Notes: generated by a model from the sequence alone, not told the origin. A stretch of DNA of 64,000 bases from Flavobacterium pisciphilum (GCF_020905345.1 NZ_JAJJMO010000001.1:4030001-4094000), one strand, 5' to 3'. Shown: positions 1 to 8,715, counted from the stretch's first letter. Program-made: numbers and translations.

Positions 1-2108
1 CAAATAAACAATTTTTAGGATTGCGTATTAAATTATGGATATACAATGTGGCAGGAGAACCTAAGAAAAAGAAAGGGACAAGATATTGGTTAAGAAATAA
101 AGTTGGAGAAGCTCCAGTGCTGTACAGTAAAGTCGATTTAGATTATAACTCGGCAGTCTTAAGAAATTATGCCGAGAATAAAGGTTATTTTAAAGTGAGA
201 GTTAGTGCTGATTCTACTGCAAAGGATAAAAGAGCAACAGCAGAATATACTGTTTTGCCTAAAAAACAGTATAAAATAAAAAGCGTTACATTTCCCGATG
301 ATTCTTCGGCTATAGCCAAAACCATTGCTAAAACTACTCGTAGATCATTACTAAAAGTAGGTAAACCCTATGATTTGGATGTTATAAAATCAGAAAGAGA
401 ACGCATCGATTCTCGATTGAAAGAAAAGGGATTTTATTATTTTAATCCGGATTATATCTTGGCTCAAGTCGATAGCACCAAGGGAGATTATGAGGTAAGT
501 ATAAAATTAAAAATAAAAGACGAAACGCCAGCCAAAGCTAAAATTCCCTATACAATTAATGATATAGTTGTGTATCCTAATTTTTCTATTTTAAAAGATA
601 GTACCGCAGTAGCTTATAAAAAAGAGGATATTGTTAAATATAAAGATTTCACGATTATAGATTCTACAAATACATTTAGACCGAGAGTATTTGATAGAGC
701 CTTGTATTTTAAGAAAGGAGATTTTTATAATCGATCAGATCACAATCTTTCCTTGAATCGCTTTGTGAATTTAGGGACATTTAATTTTGTTAAAAATGAA
801 TTTAAAGAATCCGATAGTGTGAAAAATGCATTGGATGCTTATTATTATCTAACCTTGTTACCAAAGAAGTTCGTTAGAGTTGAGGTTTTAGGAAAAACGA
901 ATTCAGCTAGTTATTCAGGTTCAGAAATCAATTTAAATTGGAACAACAGAAACTTACTAAGAGGTGCCGAATTGTTTACGGTATCAATATTTGGAGGAGC
1001 CGATTTTCAGATTTCAGGGCAGAATAAAGGAAATAATATATATAAAGTAGGGGGAGAAGCAAGCTTAACTTGGCCAAGATTAATTACACCATTTAACTTT
1101 CAAGGTTCTAGCGAGTTTGTTCCAAGAACAAAAGCAACTTTAGGATATGAATATCAAAACAGAATAAACCTTTATGCTTTAAATTCATTTAAAGGATCAT
1201 TTGGTTATTTATGGAAAGAAAATGTTAGAAAAGAACATCAATTAGATATCATAGAGGTTAATTATGTGAGTCCAAACCACGTAACACCTTATTATAGTGC
1301 TGAGGCATTAAAAGACCCGTCATTATCCAAAGTATTGGAGAAACAATTAATTTTTGGACCAACGTATTCGTATACCTATACCAATACAATGCAAAAAAGA
1401 AAAAAGAATACATTCTATTTTAATGGCGAACTTGATTTAGCAGGTAATATAACAGGTTTGGCAACTAAAGCCAATGTCAAGAAAAATGATACTATAAAAG
1501 TATTCAATGTTCCTTTCAGTCAATATGTAAAATTTAAAACTGATTTCAGGCATTATTTTAAGCTAGGAAAAGAAAGCCAATTAGCAAGCCGACTTATTCT
1601 TGGAGTAGGCTTGCCATATGGTAATTCTTCTTCTCTGCCATCAATTAAGCAATTTGTTGTTGGAGGAACCAACAGTATTCGTGCTTTTAGAGCCCGATCA
1701 ATTGGTCCGGGTAGTTTTGTAAGCACAGATACAACCAGTACATTTTATCCAGATCAATCTGGTGATTTAAAACTAGAATTTAATACAGAATATAGAGCCA
1801 AACTCTTTAGTATAGTAAGAGGAGCAATATTTCTGGATGCTGGAAATGTTTGGTTGCTTAATAATGACCCAAATAAACCTGGCGCAAAAATCAGTAAAGA
1901 CTTTATGAAAGAAATTGCTGTTGGTGCGGGAGCAGGATTACGTTTTGATTTATCATTCTTAATACTAAGAACAGACATTGCATTTCCATTACGAATACCA
2001 TATTTGCCCGAAGGAAAAAGATGGGTAATAGATGATATTAATTTTGGAAGTGGCTCTTGGAGAAAGGACAATCTGATACTTAATATTGCAATTGGATATC
2101 CTTTTTAG
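1..2108 (+). CDS. TamL/BamA-family outer-membrane assembly protein (5'-truncated by window)
   Basis: Outer-membrane beta-barrel of the Omp85 superfamily, most like the Bacteroidota TamL lipoprotein that works with TamB in envelope assembly. The frame is open from base 3, so the true start lies upstream of the window; the first visible residues (NKQFLGLRIKLWIYN) resemble the interior of TamL proteins. About 700 residues are visible. The first half holds POTRA-like regions, for example the segment ending in GYFKVRVSADS. The second half is barrel sequence with the conserved loop VVGGTNSIRAFRARSIGPGS near visible residue 560 and a C-terminal strand ending in aromatic F. Family assignment is by recognition of these motifs; the TamL versus BamA call is inference from the Bacteroidota-type sequence. 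Confidence 0.88.
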   Translation, partial: NKQFLGLRIKLWIYNVAGEPKKKKGTRYWLRNKVGEAPVLYSKVDLDYNSAVLRNYAENKGYFKVRVSADSTAKDKRATAEYTVLPKKQYKIKSVTFPDDSSAIAKTIAKTTRRSLLKVGKPYDLDVIKSERERIDSRLKEKGFYYFNPDYILAQVDSTKGDYEVSIKLKIKDETPAKAKIPYTINDIVVYPNFSILKDSTAVAYKKEDIVKYKDFTIIDSTNTFRPRVFDRALYFKKGDFYNRSDHNLSLNRFVNLGTFNFVKNEFKESDSVKNALDAYYYLTLLPKKFVRVEVLGKTNSASYSGSEINLNWNNRNLLRGAELFTVSIFGGADFQISGQNKGNNIYKVGGEASLTWPRLITPFNFQGSSEFVPRTKATLGYEYQNRINLYALNSFKGSFGYLWKENVRKEHQLDIIEVNYVSPNHVTPYYSAEALKDPSLSKVLEKQLIFGPTYSYTYTNTMQKRKKNTFYFNGELDLAGNITGLATKANVKKNDTIKVFNVPFSQYVKFKTDFRHYFKLGKESQLASRLILGVGLPYGNSSSLPSIKQFVVGGTNSIRAFRARSIGPGSFVSTDTTSTFYPDQSGDLKLEFNTEYRAKLFSIVRGAIFLDAGNVWLLNNDPNKPGAKISKDFMKEIAVGAGAGLRFDLSFLILRTDIAFPLRIPYLPEGKRWVIDDINFGSGSWRKDNLILNIAIGYPF

Positions 2109-2165
2109 GATAATCCAATACAAAATTCGAGTGTTTAAAAATGTAGTTTTGTTGCCATACTCAGG

Positions 2166-2336
2166 TTAAAACAGCATCGTACTATTAACATCAATACCTT
2201 TCAGTAGTTGTACGTTTGTTTTTAATAAATTAGATAAAAGCAACTTTTTAGATTTATCCTTTTTGCCGCTTATATCTCGTATAATTCTGTAAATATATCT
2301 TTTGGTGATATATTTAATTTTTCTGTGAGTTTTCAT
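2166..2336 (-). CDS. Possible small basic protein, unknown function (56 aa)
   Basis: Short reading frame beginning MKTHRKIKYITKRYIYRIIR, Lys/Arg rich, with no membrane segment or known motif. I chose the ATG at 2336 rather than an in-frame ATG at 2399, because a Bacteroidota-like promoter (TTTG at 2400-2397, 23 bases, TAACTTTA at 2373-2366) lies between the two; transcription from it would begin downstream of the longer start. It faces the tamL-like gene convergently. It could instead be non-coding, as there is no clear homology I can name. Confidence 0.4.
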   Translation of the reverse strand: MKTHRKIKYITKRYIYRIIRDISGKKDKSKKLLLSNLLKTNVQLLKGIDVNSTMLF

Positions 2337-2365
2337 AGTGAACGGATTTAGAATTTGTAATAATC

Positions 2366-2400
2366 TAAAGTTACAAAAAATAACGTTTAGAATCATCAAA
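2366..2400 (-). promoter_or_regulatory. Putative promoter of the small ORF at 2166-2336
   Basis: On the minus strand TTTG (2400-2397) is followed after 23 bases by TAACTTTA (2373-2366), one mismatch from the Bacteroidota -7 element TAnnTTTG. The spacing is at the long end of the usual range. Confidence 0.4.
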
Positions 2401-2545
2401 CTGTCTTGAGAAATTTTTTGCCTCCAACTATTCTGTAATCATTCAAAATAAACAAACATATCTATCGATGTTAAATTTATTTAACGGTGTTAAAAATTTA
2501 TAATTCAATTAACAATTGAGAATTAACAAACTAGATATTAATGGT

Positions 2546-2553
2546 TAATTTTG
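2546..2553 (+). promoter_or_regulatory. Putative -7 promoter element for the LLM oxidoreductase gene
   Basis: TAATTTTG matches TAnnTTTG and lies 18 bases before ATG 2571. No well-spaced TTG -33 element is visible (the nearest upstream TTG is 27 bases away), so the call is tentative. It helps decide the start of the downstream gene. Confidence 0.35.
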
Positions 2554-2570
2554 CAAAAAGATTAATCAAA

Positions 2571-3578
2571 ATGAATAACAATATACCTATTTCTTTATTA
2601 GAATTAGCATTCATTACAGAGGGTAGTGATGCTAAAGAAACTTTTCAAAAAACAAAAGAACTTGCTCAACTAGCTGATAATTTAGGTTATAACCGATTTT
2701 GGTTAGCCGAACATCATAATATGGCACATGTGGCTAGTACAGCAACAGTCGTTTTAATAAGTTACATAGCAAGTCAGACACAAAATATCCGCGTAGGCTC
2801 AGGAGGAATAATGCTTCCTAATCATTCACCGCTAATTATTGCAGAACAATTTGGAACATTGGAAACACTTTATCCAAATCGAATAGATTTAGGTTTAGGG
2901 AGAGCGCCAGGAACAGACTCTTTAACAGCACAAGCTATTCGAGAAGATTTTTATGAACAGTCGCAGCGATTCCCAAAAAATGTGCAAGCAATTCATGATT
3001 ATTTTTCTCCAGATAATGCTTCGGCAAAAGTGCGAGCTTTCCCTGCCGAAGGAACTAATGTCCCAGTTTGGATATTAGGGTCTAGTATGGACAGTGCTTC
3101 ACTAGCTGCTGCAAAAGGATTACCATATGCTTTTGCAGGACATTTTGCACCAAGAATGATGCTACAGGCATTTGAGTTTTATAGAAAGAATTTTATTCCT
3201 TCAAAATATTTGAGTAGCCCAAAAACAATGGCTTGTGTAAATGCTATTGGAGCAGATACAGATGAAGAAGCCGAAGTTTTATCAACTACTTTATACCAAA
3301 TGTTTTTGGGATTAATACGCAATAATAGAAAACCAATGCAACCGCCACTCGCATCATTGGAAGGATTAATGAGCGAAGAAGAAAGATTTCATGTAGATCA
3401 AATGACAGCATGTACCTTTACTGGAAGTAAAGAGAAGTTAGAAAAAGACTTAAAGCAATTTATAAACCATTCAGGTATAGATGAATTGATGATTACAAGT
3501 CCAATTTTTGATCATCAGGATAAAATGAAAAGTTTAAAAATCCTTAAAGAAGTTATTGATAACATAAATAAGGGGTAG
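2571..3578 (+). CDS. LLM-class flavin-dependent oxidoreductase (luciferase-like)
   Basis: Member of the bacterial luciferase-like monooxygenase family, a TIM-barrel FMN-dependent oxidoreductase; the substrate cannot be predicted. Of 335 residues the start reads MNNNIPISLLELAFITEG. Typical family features are YNRFWLAEHHNM, the SGGIMLPNHSPLIIAEQFGTL segment and RIDLGLGRAPGTD near residue 110. An upstream in-frame ATG at 2541 is less likely as the start, because TAATTTTG at 2546-2553 matches the -7 promoter element and would overlap it. The gene stands alone, with a 60-base gap to the next gene. Confidence 0.87.
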   Translation: MNNNIPISLLELAFITEGSDAKETFQKTKELAQLADNLGYNRFWLAEHHNMAHVASTATVVLISYIASQTQNIRVGSGGIMLPNHSPLIIAEQFGTLETLYPNRIDLGLGRAPGTDSLTAQAIREDFYEQSQRFPKNVQAIHDYFSPDNASAKVRAFPAEGTNVPVWILGSSMDSASLAAAKGLPYAFAGHFAPRMMLQAFEFYRKNFIPSKYLSSPKTMACVNAIGADTDEEAEVLSTTLYQMFLGLIRNNRKPMQPPLASLEGLMSEEERFHVDQMTACTFTGSKEKLEKDLKQFINHSGIDELMITSPIFDHQDKMKSLKILKEVIDNINKG

Positions 3579-3638
3579 TGATGTTTTCTAAAAAAATCAC
3601 TAAATTGGCTACATAATAGTCATTATTAAAACATAATT

Positions 3639-4259
3639 ATGTCGAGAAGAATCTTAGTTGGAATTGCAATTATAATCGGGATCGTCCTTGCATTCAAGTA
3701 TTGTGAATTTAAGAAAGATGATACATCGAGCTTAGATTATAATACCAATTTGATACAGCAACAAATTGTAAATGTTGGGAAACTGATAGTTACGGAAGGA
3801 CATTTTTCAGAAGTGGTAACTTATAAAAACTCAAATAAGTATTTACTAGATATGATTTCTTTTGAAAAGAAGGCATTAATTATAGTGAATGCAAATGTTA
3901 CAGTTGCCTACGATTTACATAAAATGAAGTATGAAATCGATGAGAAAAACAAGGTTATAAAGATTGTATCAATTCCAAAAGAAGAAATTACAATCAATCC
4001 AGATATTCAATATTATAATGTTGAACAAAGTCAGTTAAATGCATTTACAGGAGATGATTATAATAAAATAAACAAATCGGTAAAAGCGAACTTAGCTAAG
4101 AAAATAGAAAAATCTTCGCTTAAAACAAATGCTCAAAATCGATTGATAAGCGAATTATCTAAGATTTTAATCCTAACAAATTCAATGGGTTGGAAGTTAC
4201 AATATGATGGTAAAGTTATTCAAAGCGAAGCTGACTTAAGCAAGGATTTAAAATTATAA
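3639..4259 (+). CDS. DUF4230 domain-containing membrane-anchored protein
   Basis: 206 residues. An N-terminal hydrophobic segment (about residues 4-20, ILVGIAIIIGIVLAF) probably anchors it in the inner membrane. The rest resembles DUF4230 proteins: a VGKLIVTEGHFSEVVTYK segment, then ALIIVNANVTVAYDLHKM, then a C-terminal helical part ending near the GWKLQYDG motif. The molecular role of DUF4230 is not known to me. A strong hairpin terminator follows 40 bases after the stop. Confidence 0.8.
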   Translation: MSRRILVGIAIIIGIVLAFKYCEFKKDDTSSLDYNTNLIQQQIVNVGKLIVTEGHFSEVVTYKNSNKYLLDMISFEKKALIIVNANVTVAYDLHKMKYEIDEKNKVIKIVSIPKEEITINPDIQYYNVEQSQLNAFTGDDYNKINKSVKANLAKKIEKSSLKTNAQNRLISELSKILILTNSMGWKLQYDGKVIQSEADLSKDLKL

Positions 4260-4299
4260 TTGGCATGCTGTAAAGTATAGATAGCATGTGATATTTAAT

Positions 4300-4345
4300 C
4301 CCACTCTGTTAAAACTATATTGTATAACAGAGTGGGGTTTTATTT
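4300..4345 (+). terminator. Intrinsic terminator, probably bidirectional
   Basis: A 12-bp perfect stem (CCCACTCTGTTA at 4300-4311, TAACAGAGTGGG at 4325-4336) is followed by GTTTTATTTTTT. It separates the DUF4230 gene from the convergent phenylalanine hydroxylase gene. Confidence 0.85.
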
Positions 4346-4346
4346 T

Positions 4347-6104
4347 TTAGCACTTTTCTTTATCAAAAATCAAATCTAGGCCACCAGAAATTAAATGGGC
4401 AACTTCAGGTCTTCTTGTTTTTAAGGTTTCAAGATGTGCCAAGACTTCTTGTAATAATTGAGGTTGATTGCTGTTCTTTAAAAGCTCTGCAATTTCTACA
4501 GATAGCAACCAATCATTAGAATGATTTGTTTTTATTTTTTCAAATATAGAAGTCAACAATGTTTCATGAGAATTAGTTTCTCTGATGGTTCTAACCTGTT
4601 GGTATAATTCTTCTAGTTCATCACGTTCCTTAGAATGTTTGGCTTTGATTGTTTTTGTTTTTGGAACTGAATTATTCAGGTCAAAACTATTTACATCGGC
4701 TGGTCCAGAAAATGCAGAAACAACTTTCTTACCAATTGCCATATCATAATTACCCCATTCAGGTTTAAACAAAATAGTGTCTCCGTGAGTAACAGTACAA
4801 TTTTTAAAACTGATTAAAATAATCTCACCATGTAAGTTTCTAGAGCCAGTAATAATCTCACCTTGTACAATAACTCCTCCTTCAAATTCGAGTTTTATAG
4901 TCTCGTTTTCGACTATTTTGTAGGCATTTAAATCCATCGGACTCATGTCTTCGATTGCCAGATTAAAGCCTTTTAGTTTACCAATAGGGCTACCAAAGCC
5001 TTCTGGATGCGTTAATGTTCCGTGTCCAACTAATTCTTTTTCACGGTACGATAAAGCAGCCTTTCCTGTTGTTTGTATGTAAACTGGTTTGCCTTCTGCT
5101 TCAATAACATTGGTAAATACACTAGAAATTTGTAGACCAGTACTTAATTCGATAGTCCCTAAAGCATTGGAGTTTATTAATTTTTGAATACCTGAAATGC
5201 CTCCAGTACGTAATGCCATTTTATTAGCAAATTCTTCAAGAATAAGGCTTAAATAAGCAAAAGTAGGTGTAACATATAGTTGAGGTTGCAATTTTGTAAT
5301 ATCAAAACTTTGGTTGGCAGCAGAAATGTCATAAGGAATCTTAGTAACATTATTGGTCATACACCAAGCACTCTCTCCAATTGATGATAATAAACCAGCA
5401 CCATAAATTTTAGGGTCATCAATAGTTCCAATTAAACCATATTCAACAGTCCACCAATGTAAGTTTCTGATCTGTGCCATTTCTGACAGCTCTCCCATAT
5501 TATTTTGTAAATCTTCAACTGCTTTTTCAGCTTGATCTATATCAGCTTGAGGAGTTCCTTCAGCTTCTTTTAAAATTGAAAGCAATCGAATAGCTTCATA
5601 CATTTGGTAATCTTTATGTGAAGAAATGGCTTTACAGCCAATTTCACCAAAGCGACGCAGGTATTCAGCATATTCAGGATTAGCAATAATAGGAGCGTGA
5701 CCAGCACCTTCATGAATAATATCTGGTGCAGGTGTGTATTCAATATGTTCTAACTGACGAATATCTGAAGCAATTACCAAGACATTATAGGCTTGGAATT
5801 CCATAAAAGCATTTGGAGGAATAAAACCATCTACTGCTACAGCAGCCCAACCAATTTCGGTTAAGATTCGGTTCATTCCATACATGCTCGGTATGTTATT
5901 GATTTCGATTCCAGTTTTTTTCAATCCGTCTAGATACGAATGGTGAGCCACTTTAGATAAGTAGTCGACATTTTTGCGCATTACATATCTCCAAACCGCT
6001 TGATTAATTGGAGTGTAGTCACTATAATCTTGAGGTTTAATAAATTGCTTTAAATGATTAGGCAATCTATCTAATAATGGATTTGTTTCAATAGTTGGGT
6101 TCAT
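4347..6104 (-). CDS. phhA: Phenylalanine/aromatic amino acid hydroxylase, long form
   Basis: Iron- and tetrahydrobiopterin-dependent hydroxylase, most likely converting phenylalanine to tyrosine. The iron ligands are visible: His131 and His136 in HEGAGHAP, and Glu221 in WTVEYGL. At 585 residues it is about twice the size of a typical proteobacterial PhhA (around 260-300). Part of the extra length is an insertion of about 45 charged residues (about 165-210) between the His pair and the Glu. The rest is a C-terminal extension of over 250 residues after the catalytic core. Long versions are usual in Flavobacteria as far as I know. A truncated haemoglobin gene lies 59 bases upstream on the same strand, so co-transcription is possible. 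Confidence 0.92.
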   Translation of the reverse strand: MNPTIETNPLLDRLPNHLKQFIKPQDYSDYTPINQAVWRYVMRKNVDYLSKVAHHSYLDGLKKTGIEINNIPSMYGMNRILTEIGWAAVAVDGFIPPNAFMEFQAYNVLVIASDIRQLEHIEYTPAPDIIHEGAGHAPIIANPEYAEYLRRFGEIGCKAISSHKDYQMYEAIRLLSILKEAEGTPQADIDQAEKAVEDLQNNMGELSEMAQIRNLHWWTVEYGLIGTIDDPKIYGAGLLSSIGESAWCMTNNVTKIPYDISAANQSFDITKLQPQLYVTPTFAYLSLILEEFANKMALRTGGISGIQKLINSNALGTIELSTGLQISSVFTNVIEAEGKPVYIQTTGKAALSYREKELVGHGTLTHPEGFGSPIGKLKGFNLAIEDMSPMDLNAYKIVENETIKLEFEGGVIVQGEIITGSRNLHGEIILISFKNCTVTHGDTILFKPEWGNYDMAIGKKVVSAFSGPADVNSFDLNNSVPKTKTIKAKHSKERDELEELYQQVRTIRETNSHETLLTSIFEKIKTNHSNDWLLSVEIAELLKNSNQPQLLQEVLAHLETLKTRRPEVAHLISGGLDLIFDKEKC

Positions 6105-6163
6105 TTCGAAATCGTTGTAGTTCTTCTGCGAAATTACGAATTTATAGAACTATTTTTAGTTTT

Positions 6164-6553
6164 TTATTTAGTTGTTTTTCCTAAATCTCTAAAATATTCA
6201 ATTTTATGCAGGAACATGGATGCCATATTTACACCTCGCATCTTAGCTTCTTCAGCAAGAATTCCTATAAAAAGACTGTCCACTGTTTTTGTGAAAATTT
6301 CAATCCATCTATTAAAATGTGATTGATCTACAGGTAAATGTTTGTGCGGTGGAAATGGACTTCCTGAATAGGCACGTTGTTCCAGTAAAATAGTTTGCCA
6401 AAATTTATACATTGTTTCTAAATGTTCAGGCCATCTTCCTTGAATCCTTTCATTAAAAATCGGACCGATGAGGTCATCTTTCTGAACTTTGGCATAAAAA
6501 GTATTGACTAATAATTTTATGTCTTCGATTGTTGTTATATCTAAAATTACCAT
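6164..6553 (-). CDS. Group III truncated haemoglobin
   Basis: 129-residue globin of the truncated type. The pattern PFPPHKHLPVDQSHFNRW around residues 67-83 is typical of group III proteins; the proximal haem His is probably His72. WPEHLETMYKFWQTIL and a C-terminal HKIEYF are also family-like. Such proteins bind O2 or NO; the in vivo role here is unknown. It sits 59 bases upstream of the phenylalanine hydroxylase gene on the same strand. A link to oxygen supply for that O2-using enzyme is conceivable but only inferred. Confidence 0.85.
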   Translation of the reverse strand: MVILDITTIEDIKLLVNTFYAKVQKDDLIGPIFNERIQGRWPEHLETMYKFWQTILLEQRAYSGSPFPPHKHLPVDQSHFNRWIEIFTKTVDSLFIGILAEEAKMRGVNMASMFLHKIEYFRDLGKTTK

Positions 6554-6684
6554 GCTTTTATGTAAAAAAATTATATGTAAAAATACAACTAAATGTAGGG
6601 TTTTGTCTCCTTGAATTAGTTAAATGAATCTAAAAATTTGTATGAATAAAATTATAATTATCCTTTAGAGAGAATTGGTTATTT

Positions 6685-7929
6685 TTATCCAATAAGTTGT
6701 GTGTATAATTCTTGATTTTCATTGAGATATTGAAATTCAAATCCTTTGGTAACCATATTGTTTTTAATATTTAGAATATCCTTTTTGTTTTTTAGTTCTA
6801 ATCCAACTACTACAGAACCAACTTCTCTGCTGTTTTTCTTTGCAAATTGAAAATAAGTAATGTCGTCGTTAGGTCCTAATATGTCATTTACAAATTCTTT
6901 AAGCGCACCTGGACGCTGAGGAAACTGGATCATGAAATAATGCATTAATCCTTCATAAAGTAGGGAGCGCTCTTTTATTTCGGCAGTTCGCTCAATATCG
7001 TTATTACTTCCACTTACTACACAAACTACGGTTTTGCCTTTTATTTTCTCTTTGTAAAAATCTAATGCAGCTATAGTCAGTGCTCCTGCAGGTTCTACCA
7101 CCATAGCTTCTTCATTGTACAGTCGCAAAATAGTAGTGCAGACTTTACCTTCAGGAACAAGAATAATATCATCTAAGTTTTTGCGACAGATATCAAAAGT
7201 GATATTACCAACTTGTTTTACGGCAGCGCCATCTACAAATTTATCAATGGTTTTTAAAGGCGTGTTCTTACCATCAATAATAGATGTTTTCATCGATGGA
7301 GCTCCTTTTGGTTCTACACCTATAATTTTGGTCTCTGGGCTTAGGTGTTTAAAAACTTCCGAAAGTCCAGATGCTAGTCCGCCGCCACCAATAGGAACAA
7401 ATACATAATCTATAGGTTCTTTATATGATTCCAGAATCTCCAATCCTACCGTGCCTTGTCCTGCAATGACTTTTAAATCATCAAAAGGATGAATAAATAT
7501 TCTATTGCTTTTTATCGCATCTTCAGTTGCTGATGCATAAGCATCGTCAAAAGTATCTCCTGTAAGGACAATTTCTACAAATGATTTTCCGAATAACTGT
7601 ACCTGTTTTACTTTTTGTTTTGGGGTCGTTTTTGGCATGTAAATTTTGCCTTTAATTTGTAGTAAGTTACAAGAGTAAGCTACACCTTGAGCGTGATTAC
7701 CCGCACTTGCACATACTATGCCCTTTGTTTTTTCTGTAGCATTTAAAGAAGATATTTTGTTGTAAGCTCCTCTGATTTTATAAGAGCGTACAATTTGTAA
7801 ATCTTCTCTTTTTAATAAAATAGTAGCCTTAAACTCGTCTGAAAGATTAAGGTTTTGTGTCAGTGGAGTAGCAGCAACTACTTTGGTTAGTTGTTCTTTG
7901 GCTGTAATTACTTCGTTAAATAGCGTCAT
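6685..7929 (-). CDS. ilvA: Threonine ammonia-lyase (threonine deaminase)
   Basis: PLP enzyme that deaminates threonine to 2-oxobutanoate, the first committed step of isoleucine synthesis. The 414 residues have a catalytic fold-II domain with PLP lysine Lys51 in VRSYKIRGAYNK, a glycine loop VPIGGGGLASG, and a C-terminal ACT-like regulatory region of about 80 residues (from about 330, HYFMIQFPQRPGALKEF). The size fits the single-regulatory-domain IlvA form. The 165 bases upstream contain a promoter, an Ile-rich leader peptide, an antiterminator and a terminator, so expression is very likely set by charged tRNA-Ile levels. No other ilv genes are nearby. Confidence 0.95.
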   Translation of the reverse strand: MTLFNEVITAKEQLTKVVAATPLTQNLNLSDEFKATILLKREDLQIVRSYKIRGAYNKISSLNATEKTKGIVCASAGNHAQGVAYSCNLLQIKGKIYMPKTTPKQKVKQVQLFGKSFVEIVLTGDTFDDAYASATEDAIKSNRIFIHPFDDLKVIAGQGTVGLEILESYKEPIDYVFVPIGGGGLASGLSEVFKHLSPETKIIGVEPKGAPSMKTSIIDGKNTPLKTIDKFVDGAAVKQVGNITFDICRKNLDDIILVPEGKVCTTILRLYNEEAMVVEPAGALTIAALDFYKEKIKGKTVVCVVSGSNNDIERTAEIKERSLLYEGLMHYFMIQFPQRPGALKEFVNDILGPNDDITYFQFAKKNSREVGSVVVGLELKNKKDILNIKNNMVTKGFEFQYLNENQELYTQLIG

Positions 7930-7953
7930 GATATTCTGGTTGTTTTTTAAAAT

Positions 7954-7980
7954 AAAAAACCTCCCGATTGGGAGGTTTTG
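7954..7980 (-). terminator. Attenuator terminator of the ilvA leader
   Basis: Read on the minus strand, AAAACCTCCC (7979-7970), loop AATC, GGGAGGTTTT (7965-7956), then more T residues. This strong intrinsic terminator lies 25 bases before the ilvA start codon and after the leader peptide, the arrangement expected of attenuation. Its 5' arm can pair alternatively with the antiterminator segment at 8003-8018. Confidence 0.88.
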
Positions 7981-8018
7981 ATAAATTGTATTTTGTTTAC
8001 TTATTTATATAACACCTC
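7972..8018 (-). promoter_or_regulatory. Predicted antiterminator hairpin in the ilvA leader
   Basis: Minus-strand GAGGTGTTATATAAAT (8018-8003) can pair with ATTTATCAAAACCTC (7986-7972). GAGGT pairs with ACCTC and ATAAAT with ATTTAT; the join contains two further pairs, a mismatch and a one-base bulge. The 3' arm covers the 5' arm of the terminator, so the two structures exclude each other. Pairing was worked out by eye; energies were not computed. Confidence 0.7.
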
Positions 8019-8022
8019 GCCA

Positions 8023-8079
8023 CTATTGTAGAATTACAATAATGTTAATAGCGATAATAATGTTATTTAAGTTTGTCAT
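8023..8079 (-). CDS. ilvA leader peptide (18 aa, Ile-rich)
   Basis: ATG-initiated frame encoding MTNLNNIIIAINIIVILQ, then TAG. Seven of 18 residues are Ile, plus two Leu and one Val. Ribosome stalling on these codons when charged tRNA-Ile is scarce would favour the antiterminator downstream. A small hairpin (TATTGTA, ATTC, TACAATA; 8041-8024) overlaps the last Ile codons and the stop and could act as the pause/protector structure. It lies in the 5' leader of ilvA, about 12 bases after the predicted transcription start. No strong Shine-Dalgarno sequence is visible, which is normal for this phylum. Confidence 0.85.
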   Translation of the reverse strand: MTNLNNIIIAINIIVILQ

Positions 8080-8098
8080 TGTTTATTATTTGAAAAAA

Positions 8099-8127
8099 CA
8101 AATGTATTAATTATTTAATAAGAACAA
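8099..8127 (-). promoter_or_regulatory. Promoter of the ilvA leader-ilvA transcript
   Basis: On the minus strand TTG (8127-8125), an 18-base spacer and TACATTTG (8106-8099) match the Bacteroidota promoter consensus exactly. Transcription would start near 8092, so the leader RNA before ilvA is about 160 bases. Confidence 0.75.
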
Positions 8128-8136
8128 TAAAAAAGA

Positions 8137-8682
8137 TTATTTTTTTGCAATTGTAGGAGGATATTGTGCTAATATTTTGCTCACAAAGTCAGCAACTATT
8201 TTGTCTTTTTTATCAGCTCCTTGGTTGGTTAAATAACCAACTCCTTCACCTTGCCAAATCATTTCTTTTTTCTTAGCATCGATAAAATCGATGTATAAAG
8301 TTCCTTGGGTAGATGTTGATACTGAAGTTTGGTTTCCCATCATTAAGTAAGGATTCCAACCATAACCCCATCCATAACCCCATCCAGCGCTAAACTGGTT
8401 CACGTTTACTTCTTCTCTAGCTTTTGTGAAAATGTTTATTAATAAATCTGGATTATCACTTTTAGTAAAACCTTTTGCAGCCATTTGTTCATCGATAGCG
8501 CGTAAAATTCTTCTTTTATCTAAATCTGAAATTTCTACTTTATCGATACCTGCTTTAAAATAAGCATATGTTTTATAATTAGTAAAATCAACTGATTTAT
8601 CATAATCTGAATGTACGCTAATAGAGCTACAAGAAGTTAAGATAAGAAGTAATAGAATCGGTAAAATAAATAATTTTTTCAT
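8137..8682 (-). CDS. DUF4136 lipoprotein
   Basis: 181-residue predicted lipoprotein with signal peptide MKKLFILPILLLLILTSC (lipid-attachment Cys18). The mature part resembles DUF4136: DKSVDFTNYKTYAYF, then a DLDKRRILRAIDEQMAAKGF segment, then a Tyr/Gly/Trp-rich stretch (AGWGYGWGYGWNPY) and GTLYIDFIDAKKKEMIWQG. Function is unknown. It begins 34 bases after the stop of the urocanate hydratase gene on the same strand and may be transcribed with it. Confidence 0.85.
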   Translation of the reverse strand: MKKLFILPILLLLILTSCSSISVHSDYDKSVDFTNYKTYAYFKAGIDKVEISDLDKRRILRAIDEQMAAKGFTKSDNPDLLINIFTKAREEVNVNQFSAGWGYGWGYGWNPYLMMGNQTSVSTSTQGTLYIDFIDAKKKEMIWQGEGVGYLTNQGADKKDKIVADFVSKILAQYPPTIAKK

Positions 8683-8715
8683 GTTTAGATAGTTTAAGGT
8701 TATACATATTTTGAT

